From Hysterangium stoloniferum (lineage: Eukaryota > Basidiomycota > Agaricomycetes > Hysterangiales > Hysterangiaceae), in assembly GCA_015178975.1 (NCBI GenBank), contig WHVD01000199.1, positions 1 to 64,000 of the forward strand: 64,000 bases of DNA, written 5' to 3'. Under the pieces are notes generated by a model. That model saw only the letters and a list, made by a program, of their open reading frames with translations. It was not told the origin of the DNA and made no database searches. Below, piece by piece: positions 56,205 to 64,000 of the stretch. How positions within the stretch are numbered: position 1 is the stretch's first letter; each line of letters opens with the position of its first letter. The position numbers and the translations under genes are program-made.

Positions 56205-58841
56205 CCATGCCTCCCCTGCCAGCTGGGCTTGCTGTATGTTCATCTCTGAGTTGAGAGAGTCCTTAAGTGCCTGTGTTGGGACAGATACGCATGTGGAGTG
56301 ACATGGCGCAGATTCCACGCTGGTCGGTTCAGTGACGGGTGGGAATGAGATATTGGTTGGGGCAATTGAAATAGCGTCGTCTTGTATTGGTGCCAAACCT
56401 CTCAGTTCATCTGGGGCCTCGTTAACTGGTGTGGCAAGTGTAACCTGGTCAGGATTCTGTGTTTCCTCCTTGCCCGATATCTCAGTTAGTGTCTTGCAAC
56501 TGCAACCTTCCTCGAATATAACGTCACGCGAGCGAAAGATACGACACGTTTCTGGATCATAAATTCTGTAAGCATCACGTCCGAAATATCCGATATGCAC
56601 CCCCTTGATGGATTGTGGATCCAGTTTACTGAGCCCACCTCCTGTTTCGACTGGAATCTTGGCGTAAGCTACACAACCGAGGGGACGCAGGTGAGAGATA
56701 TCAGGTTTCTTCCCGTGCCACAACTCAAAAGGAGTCAAGTTGGAGTTTCTGGGAGTCGGGATAAAATCCATCACGTATACGATGGCCGCTGCAATTTCAC
56801 ACCACAGTGCAGGAGGTAACTTATTCTCATACAGGCAAGTGTGTACTCGCTCGATAATGGTGCGGTGACACTGCTCAACAATGCCATTGGAGGGAGACAA
56901 GTACGCGGTGGTAGTTTCATGTATGATTCCTTGTTCGTTAAGGTATGTGGTCCACAAGGAATTGGAGAATTCTGTTCCTTCGTCGGTATGTATCATGCAC
57001 ACTTTCATCCCTGTCTGACATTCAGTGAGTGTGGTATAGTGCTTCAATGCAGCTAGGGTTCCTTTGGCTTCCTTACTGGACAAGAAGAAGTCTTCTGGGT
57101 GACCGCTGTACCCGTCAACACACGGCATCATATAACTTCTCCCACCGATGGACTGGACTCGGGATGGTCCCCACAAATCAACATAGGTCCATTCCCCGAT
57201 TGTTGTTTCACGCTCATCATTGATGTAGAATGGGCGGCGTGTGTGCTTCCCCATTATACATCCTTCACATGTCCCCGGTTGGGGCATCATAGTGGTTACC
57301 TGCATACCATGGACGACATTATGTTTGGCCATTTGTTGTACAGTATCATATCTAGCATGTCCAAGGCGTCGATGCCAGGTATCTATGTTGGTTGGGTGGT
57401 CGTGGGATTTGGCGGCGAATGCGTGTGTAGATGTCTTGATTACAGTAGTTGCGTGCATTGCCACGTCTGGGGATAATTGCACGTTATCTGGGAGGGGGCC
57501 AGCTGGTGGAAAGATGTCGATCTTGTACATTGTCCCTTCTCCCTTCCCATACATAAATGGGCGACCATCTGAGTTGATAAAGGTAACGCTGCCACCCCCG
57601 AAAATCACGTAACATCCACTGTTGTCAAGTTTCCCAATGGACACGAGATTGTGGGACAAGGTTGGGCAATGAAGTGCGTCCCAAAATGTAAGATTGATAA
57701 CGCATCCATCATATCCACAATGCTTGCTAACTGTTCCCTTTCCGTAAATTGAGAAGGTGCTACCGTTGTTAGCCATAGTCCCATTCTTCCCATTATAATT
57801 CTCATAAGTTTGAAAATCATTTATATCGATAAAAAAATGGTCACTTGCTGCGGAGTCAGCATAGGTGACAATAGTGCCAACAGTGGATACCGTTGGGTCT
57901 ACCTGCGTCATAAGAGTGCAGAATTCTCCAGATCCAGGTGTGAAGGGAGTAGAGGGCACGACTGCCACGTTAGCTGTCGATTTGGTAGGTATGGCATTGG
58001 TTGGTGGTTTTTGCTGCTGCGCAGCTTGACTTCCACCCATACCGGTTCCCTTCTTTCTCCACCAATCAGGAAACTGACCTTCCATTCCCCCTCCGACTTT
58101 GAAGCATTTCTCGATTGTGTGTCCTATGTGTTTACAGTTGGGGTTGGAGCAGACTTCACTAGACCGATTAGATTTAGTGGTCGTGAGAGCTTGTGAGGTT
58201 TGGGGTGTGGGTTTCCTGTTTCGTGTGATTGTTTTGTCATATAAGGTGAGGTTTGATATTACTTCTTTGGAGGTCTTTAGTGAAAAAAGAGTTCCAATTA
58301 CTAGATCCCACTCCTTAGGCATCGATGCAATGACAATTGTGCGGAAGGTAGAGTCGTTCATTTTTCCCCCTTGTGCGTTGACGTTTGCCCATCCTTCACG
58401 CAGTCGTGAGAAATGAGATACGATGTCCGCGCCGTCGGTATGTTTGATTGCGCGCAAATCATTATCGGCATTAAGCAATCCTATATTGGATGTTGCTCTG
58501 TGTATTGCTTTCAGGGCAGACCAAGCCTCACTTGCATTATCTGACAGTTGAATGCCATTGCCGATAGGATTTTTGACATTTAGGTCAATCATTGCCTTTG
58601 CATATGTGTCATGCTGTTCCCATTCCTCGGGTGAAGGATTGTGTGATCCCCAGTAAGTCATTGGTACAGGTGTAGTATTGGGAGCTAGTTCGGAAGGTTT
58701 CTTTATGGTCCCATCCATATACCCTCGGACGCCTCGTGCACCCGCTGCAGACCAGATAGTGTCGTGCCACGTGAACCAATTGTGTCCATCGAGGCGATCC
58801 TCAGGTTGCAACATGAATAGTGCTGGTTGGTTCGATGCCAT
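56205..58841 (-). CDS. Copia Gag–protease–integrase, open reading frame
   Basis: A single open frame starting at ATG 58,841. Order: Gag with a UBN2-like capsid (ALKAIHRATSNIGLLNADNDLRAIK); zinc knuckle CSNPNCKHIGHTIEKC near residue 230; protease with YADSAASDHFF near residue 330; integrase with the HHCC region (WHRRLGH, then CEGCIMGKHTRRPF) and the core acids in YVDLWGPS, IHTDEGTEF and NGIVEQCHRTI; then the conserved RPLGCVAYAKIP and GVHIGYFGRDAYRIYDP. The last ~13 codons before the stop at 56,166 are translated LTR, so the native frame ends at 56,205. This section is intact and probably young, but it is separated from RT by the LTR. Confidence 0.93.
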
Positions 58842-58954
58842 GTTTGTTTTAGTCAGGTGGGTCGGGGTCAGGTTCAGTTGGTCAGGGTCAGGTTCAGTTG
58901 GTCAATGTTGGGTCAGTTGGTTTGATCAGTCAGTTGCAATTTAACAGCTTTGGT

Positions 58955-58968
58955 TGGGGCCCATAACC
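58955..58968 (-). promoter_or_regulatory. Copia primer-binding site (initiator-tRNA anticodon arm)
   Basis: The plus strand reads GGGGCCCATAACC beside the LTR edge at 58,969. This equals the anticodon stem-loop of eukaryotic initiator tRNA-Met, so the minus strand (element sense) is complementary to it. Copia-type elements are known to use this internal half-tRNA primer. Confidence 0.8.
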
Positions 58969-59208
58969 TGTAATAATAACGCTCAGTCGACACAGATAGT
59001 GACTCGACTAATATTTACTACCTGTAATAATAACGCTATGTTACATCAAGATAAGAGTCTGAAGATGAAATATAGTTGTGGTAACATACCTCAGTCGACA
59101 CAGATAGTGACTCGACTGAGGTATGGGTATTGAAACATTCGAGACTAAATAGACGGTGCAAAGTAGCCATTAGTCCGAGAGTGCAAGGGCCTAAAATTCA
59201 ACACATTC

Positions 59209-60290
59209 TCAAGGATTCAGCATCCAAAGATTCTAAGGTGGTCATAAAGAGAGGATGGCAGATAGACATGCATATCTTAGTTAAAGAAAAGAAAATTGCT
59301 AAAATGATTTTTTTCTGGGTTTTATACCCCAATTCCAGCCTTGAAACTCTCCACTTCCAGACATGAGTTTCTCTATGACACATAATGAAATAACTGATAG
59401 CTCACCTACATACATAATTGCCTCTATGGGACTTTGGCCTAATGGGAGGGTACTGTTACAATACATTCCCAGATATGTATTAGGATAAACTGCAAGCCAG
59501 GGAACCACAGTCTGAGACTCTCTATCTAGGTACTAAGTAACTTAGATAGAGCAGTGTAGAATATAAACCGGTGATATAGCTGGGCTTCCAGTTGAGGTTT
59601 CTACCCCTCAACTGGACTAACTATATACTGTACTAAGTGGTCTGTGCACTGGTCTGTAGGACTATCTGCTCAAGAACTATCTAATAATAACTATCACATG
59701 ATGTGAACCAGTTGAATCTATACAGACACAAAACGAGATATGAGGTCATAGCTAATTGTATATACTCATATTCTAACAATATGTAGTTCATCTTCCACTC
59801 CATCTTCCAACAACCCTCCAACTAATTTCCACTTCTAGAACATTATCAGTTCCTGAACATTCCAACCTCTATCCTTGTTCTGTATTTAGTAACTTGTCTG
59901 TTGACAAGTATTCATTCACTTGGTTATTATGTTCCTGTTTCAATTCCTATCCCAATGTATCTTACTGTGATCCTGTTAGTAGTAAAATTACAGGAAACCT
60001 ATATTAGTCATACAAAGCTGTACATACACCTTGATATCAACTTAGTTCTTACTCCTCTTCTCTTTCTGTATGCTCAATGTTTGGAACTCTTCAGAAATCT
60101 GAATATCCATAATCTCCCATGTAACTCAATCCTCTGAAATTAAGACTTCTACAAAGCATATGCTTTTAAATGGTCCATTTCATCCACATATATGTCTTTG
60201 ATATCTCTGAATGCTCCACAGATATCTGCTGGTACTAATTAGAGGTTACAATTGTCCAAATTAAATAAGTCCATTGCCAAGTTCTGTCTT
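59209..60290. other. Intergenic, nothing recognised
   Basis: AT-rich sequence. A 10-base hairpin (CCAGTTGAGG and its complement) lies at 59,588–59,615. Small open stretches show no motif. Confidence 0.5.
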
Positions 60291-60293
60291 TGG

Positions 60294-61449
60294 CTACATC
60301 CCATCCAAGTCATCTCCCAATCCAGCTTTCAGTACGAAGGGCCTATTAAGTCGTTCATCGCTGGATAATTCACCAGAGTGAGATCGGCTATCCCACAATG
60401 GCTCCTCTCCTGCATATAAACGAGTATCTTCCGCATGTAAGCGAGCGGCAACATAACTTCCTAGGCTAGGGTCGGTAGACAAACGGTAGCTCCTAATGGA
60501 AACATATATCAACCCAGACATCCACAAGGCTAGCAATATACACGACCCAACGACGAATTGACCTGAGCGCGTTCGTCCCGATGTTGCGTACCGAACTACT
60601 GCGGGGTAAGCTATATCTGATGTACGAAATAGTAAACCAAGTGCCGCCGTTGAATGAGAAACACCGAGCCATATTCGGTCTGCGAATATGTCAAGACTTG
60701 GCTGAGTGATCAAGTTCTCCATTGGAAGTGATATTATACCCTAGCTGTTTTACCATCATTAATTGGTCCCCCCCCGAAACCGCTTCACCCGTGAGGCCCC
60801 GCAGCGTAGCGCCAAGAGGTTCCATAATACCTGTTTCTCCCCGTGTTGTACTGTTATTGTAACTAAGCTGATTCCGAAATGACTTATAGATCCCTTGAGA
60901 TCCTGATATTAATGCACTACCCATTGATAAAACTGATTGACACTTTACCACACCACTAGTGTATACAGTTTCATTGTTGGTTTGAAAGAAAATATAAGCT
61001 GTGGAGTTACGATCGGGGATTTCACCGATAGGAGTGAATGCGTAGCTTCCTGCGTTTGTACAATAGCCGAACGTGATGTTTAGCTTATATGGTAGGACGC
61101 TCATGTTTCGAATATGTGCATCATATGGGTACGCGGGATCGAAGGGGAATATATGATTGACACAAAAGTTCGAGAGGAGATCGGGATTTTCCTCGATAGC
61201 AGTGATATTTTTCTCGATAGCTATCGAAGCCTCGTCGGAGAATGGTTCGCAGGCCCCTTGGATTCGTACTCCTGGCAGCGTGGTATCCACATCTAGGATA
61301 TTACCGGCAAAAAAGAAGTCATGGGGATCCCCTCGTGACGATCCTTCTGGAATGAATATACTGGTGTTGTAAATGTCAAACACGGATAGACCGGTGGTCA
61401 ATGAGCTAATGCCTGTCATCACTTGTATATACGTGTCTATGGCCGGCAA
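60294..61449 (-). pseudogene. Hypothetical single-pass membrane glycoprotein gene, frame-shifted
   Basis: Two minus-strand frames belong together. 61,449–60,691 codes for an ectodomain-like region rich in N-glycosylation sites (NMSVL, NITFG, NNSTT, NETVY) with several Cys. 60,722–60,294 codes for a likely transmembrane helix (FVVGSCILLALWMSGLIYVSI) and a short acidic cytoplasmic tail ending in DDLDGM. A one-base-type frame break lies between about 60,690 and 60,722. There is no ATG at the upstream end: the open frame starts at a Leu codon, and a possible splice acceptor (GGCCATAG) sits there, so N-terminal exons are missing. The architecture resembles uncharacterised basidiomycete membrane proteins. 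Function unknown. Confidence 0.6.
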
Positions 61450-61639
61450 GCCATTTTTTTGCTTCCGTGTTCACGCCTCTCTCAGGATACTCCAGGCACT
61501 CAGCTCCCCGGGTACGGTGTCCCAACTGTATTAGGTCTATTTTTTCTTTTGAATTTTGGGGGTTTGACATTAGCGTTTCAAGAGTGCCAAGGAGATGTGT
61601 CAGCTCTAACTGCCCGTTTTAGGTAAGCCTTCACTCCTC

Positions 61640-61885
61640 ATCATCACCCACTATCATTGTCACTCTCGCTGCCACTGTCCAATATTGCCGTCGTGGCCCC
61701 TTACTATCATCTCCACCACTGCTCACTATTATTACTGCTGCCATCCATACCATCATGGCCCCTTCTATCATCTCCACCACTGCTCACTACCATTACTACC
61801 ACTGTCCAATATTGCCATTGTGGCCTCTTACTATCATCTCCACCAGTGCTCACTATTATAACTGCCACTGCTCAATATCACTGGT
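61640..61885. repeat. Minisatellite, ~61–66-bp units, four copies
   Basis: The phrase TATCATCTCCACCA[C/G]TGCTC starts at 61,705, 61,766 and 61,832, with a more diverged unit before the first. It lies downstream of the frame-shifted membrane-protein gene. 61,890–62,090 has nothing recognised. Confidence 0.8.
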
Positions 61886-62125
61886 GATGCCAGATACCAA
61901 ATCTATGGAATCTCAGCCTAGCATGCACTACAATCACAATCCTATGGGATTCAATCAATACAGGCACTGCCGTGAGTTATGTATCTTCCACTGTCTTTGA
62001 TATAATCACTGTTAATTTTTCTTTCTTTCTTTCGAATAACTACTCATAGCATCCTCAGGTATTATTTCTATAGATAAACCCTACAAATTCAGTGAATGAA
62101 AACAATCATTTCGAATTACATTAGG

Positions 62126-63370
62126 ACTTATCTTGCAAGTCAGCAAATAAAAACTTGCCAACAGAATCAATCACAGTGTGATGGGCAAAAGCATTAACAC
62201 ACATCCCAAGTCTATCTGTGTTATTTCCAGCCTGTTCATTCCTAGAGAATTTGGCCTCTCGTGTTGGCTTGGGTAGCAATGGTGCTGCCATGAATGCATT
62301 CCATCATATACTAGGCTCAACTGGGCTAGAACTTTGAGATGAATCTGTAGTGTCTTTTACTTCATCTACCAATTTCCCAATGAAAATATCCTTTGTATTC
62401 CACCTAAGCACTATAATTTAAACCATTAAATATTAACTTTAATTTATTATTGTTGAGAATTTAGCTTACTGGGTATATTTTTGACACCACTAGATCTAAT
62501 CTGTTCATTGAATGACTCAGCAAAGTATTCACCCCAGGCTAAAAGTATGAGTTCTGATCCCAACTTGTTGAAATTCTCCTTGTTGAACTGGCAACAAACT
62601 TCCTTCCACTCGAAGAGTGCAAAATCCTTTTCTTGGATTTTTCTCTGTGAATCAAAGAAACTGTTATATATCATACCACATGATATGATTTAAGCATACC
62701 TCAAAAGCATATTTATAAAGCCCAAAGCCCAAATATCCACCCCTCCATCCACCACATCCTATGTGCTCTCACCAATTCTTCTGTACAAGAACTGTTTCTC
62801 TTTCTGTGATCTCAATGTCACAAGTACATTGATTGACTGATATTTTAATCCTTCGGAATTTATTTGCCATGTATACCACATTCACAGTTGCATAGCAGCT
62901 AACATATACACTGGTATAATGTTTGTTAGGTCATGTATTATCTGTTGCACCTGTTTCTTTAGATTAATTTATAAGCATAATAAAATACACAAATATATAA
63001 AAATTCAAAACTAACCCTTTTCGGAAGAAGGATTCTTATCCTTTGCTCCAAGGCTTCTAATACCATATGCTCTGGTTATTTTCTTATTATCATCCATTCT
63101 ACCACTAGCATTTAGCTCTTCGTCACTGATCTGTGATTTACATATAAATATAACTGTAATTGCAATTCAATCACAATGACTCACTATGGGCATATCTTTA
63201 TGCAACTGCAATTGAAGTGTGAGATCATTGTTCTTGATATCTTTAACTGAAAGGAAGTCTTGATTGATTAGATCTGTCTGCCATTCACCAATACTTTTTC
63301 CCCCAACTTTATCACATCAACATCCACAAAGTTATGGTCCTGCGAATTTGTTCCATTTACAACAACAAAA
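62126..63370 (-). pseudogene. Alpha-type protein kinase relic
   Basis: Alpha-kinases are atypical Ser/Thr kinases that are greatly expanded in some agaricomycetes. On the minus strand, blocks near 63,350–63,200 (DVDVIKLGEKVLVNGRQ) and 63,120–63,000 (DDNKKITRAYGIRSLGAKDKNP) precede a clear exon at 62,674–62,447 (LFEWKEVCCQF, LILLAWGEYFAESFNEQIRSSGV). The last block (62,400–62,130) contains KPTREAKFSRNEQ and VNAFAHHTVIDSVGKFLFADLQ, the family signature around the metal-binding DLQG. A TGA at 62,304 lies inside the last block. The protein ends just after DLQ, before the GDSGxGD-type glycine-rich loop region, which I could not find. Clearly non-functional as read. Confidence 0.65.
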
Positions 63371-63379
63371 ATAACTCTT

Positions 63380-64000
63380 TCCCTACACAATAAATTAGTG
63401 GAATTTTTTTATGTATAAATAATATCCTTACCAGTTCCATATCAATTTAATATCACAGTTACTGTAGTGATCATAATAACTCTTCCCATTTGACAGGATT
63501 TTGTCAATAACTTCAGGGAGTTTTTAATGGCTCTAAACCATTTTTAATAAAGCCAAAATCACTTGGAATCACTCCATTTATCAATGAATAGTCTTATCCT
63601 ATTTATCTCCTATTTATAGTCATTTTTAACCTTGTTGTTTCAAACAATTTCCTTTTTAGCAAGTCAACAAGGTTTGAGCTCCATGGTCTGTGCACAACTA
63701 CCCAGAAACATATACATATAAGGAGGGGGTCCCACCACCCCTTTTCCTCATCCTGACCTCAATCAGGTCTTATATCACCTCCTCAGCCTCAGTGCTTTCT
63801 CCAATTATCTTGATGTCTTATATTGAGATGTAGCTCCTCATCCCCTCTACCACATTCTCTTATCAGTTTGTGGTAGGTTTATGGTACAGTGAAGAGGAGG
63901 TATTATTTTCTTTATTGGCAACTTTGATTTTAACTTCTTTTTGTCTCTTCCTCTCTTTATTTATCAAGTCACTTATTCACCTCTTGTTTGCTTTACCCTT
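63380..64000. other. Intergenic, nothing recognised
   Basis: AT-rich sequence with pyrimidine-rich tracts and short inverted words. No ORF or repeat family recognised. Confidence 0.5.

Larger units (their letters stand above)
53760..59203 (-). mobile_element. Complete-ended Ty1/copia retrotransposon, TSD CATTC
   Basis: Both LTRs and the duplication CATTC (53,755–53,759 and 59,204–59,208) are present. Left LTR 53,760–54,094 (the 3' LTR, since coding is on the minus strand); right LTR 58,969–59,203. The right LTR lacks about 100 bases present in the left. A polypurine tract (minus AGGGGGAGTG) abuts the left LTR, and a primer-binding site lies beside the right LTR. The coding body is broken by one solo LTR, one frame shift and one stop. 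Confidence 0.93.

Overview
The window looks like the repeat-rich part of a filamentous basidiomycete genome, probably a mushroom-forming agaricomycete. The evidence is: spliced genes with many short GT–AG introns of 47–73 nt, chromodomain-bearing Ty3/gypsy retrotransposons, a Ty1/copia element primed from the initiator-tRNA anticodon arm, a family PL14 polysaccharide lyase fragment and an alpha-type protein kinase relic. No bacterial or viral gene organisation is seen.

Region by region. 1–5,306 is the 3' part of a plus-strand gypsy element: broken RNase H, an almost complete integrase with chromodomain, then an additional downstream reading frame with its own TATA box, a polypurine tract and the 3' LTR. 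5,307–12,400 is an older minus-strand relative (gag, protease, RT, RNase H, integrase). It is riddled with stops and interrupted by a 702-bp foldback element and two solo LTRs. 12,400–14,152 is a pile of LTR fragments. 14,056–43,874 is a giant imperfect palindrome with ~11.4-kb arms and a 7-kb spacer. Each arm carries the same intact, unrecognised gene (17 predicted exons, 988 codons) pointing towards the centre, a small TATA-driven ORF, a decayed duplicate of the gene's 3' end, a solo LTR and a SINE-like sequence. The spacer (25,479–32,460) holds the rest of that duplicate, a tRNA-like sequence, nested solo LTRs and a broken PL14 gene. 43,875–53,704 is a nest of solo LTRs and truncated elements, including a damaged chromovirus (45,921–51,706) whose upstream half is replaced by degenerate tandem repeats. 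53,760–59,203 is a complete-ended copia element, broken by a frameshift, a stop and a solo LTR. 59,209–64,000 carries a broken membrane-protein gene and a broken alpha-kinase gene, both on the minus strand.

At least seven LTR families were distinguished; I call them A–G for this annotation only. A: TGTGAGGAGTATGC, ~470 bp. B: TGTGAAGGGTATGC, ~645 bp. C: TGTGAGAGGTATGG, ~630 bp. D: TGTGAG[A/G]GGTACC. E: TGTCATGAAT, ~440 bp. F: TGTTAAGCAG, ~780 bp. G: TGTTACGAC, 0.75–1.05 kb. Exact 5-bp target-site duplications were read for most copies, so the insertion order can be reconstructed. A, B, C and D share the same polypurine tract, and the same unrecognised C-terminal reading frame lies beside it.

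The most notable items are the palindrome with its duplicated 17-exon gene, the conserved extra ORF between integrase and the 3' LTR of several gypsy lineages, and the long-TIR foldback element. Exon models were built by eye from splice signals and reading-frame continuity. They are predictions without transcript evidence.
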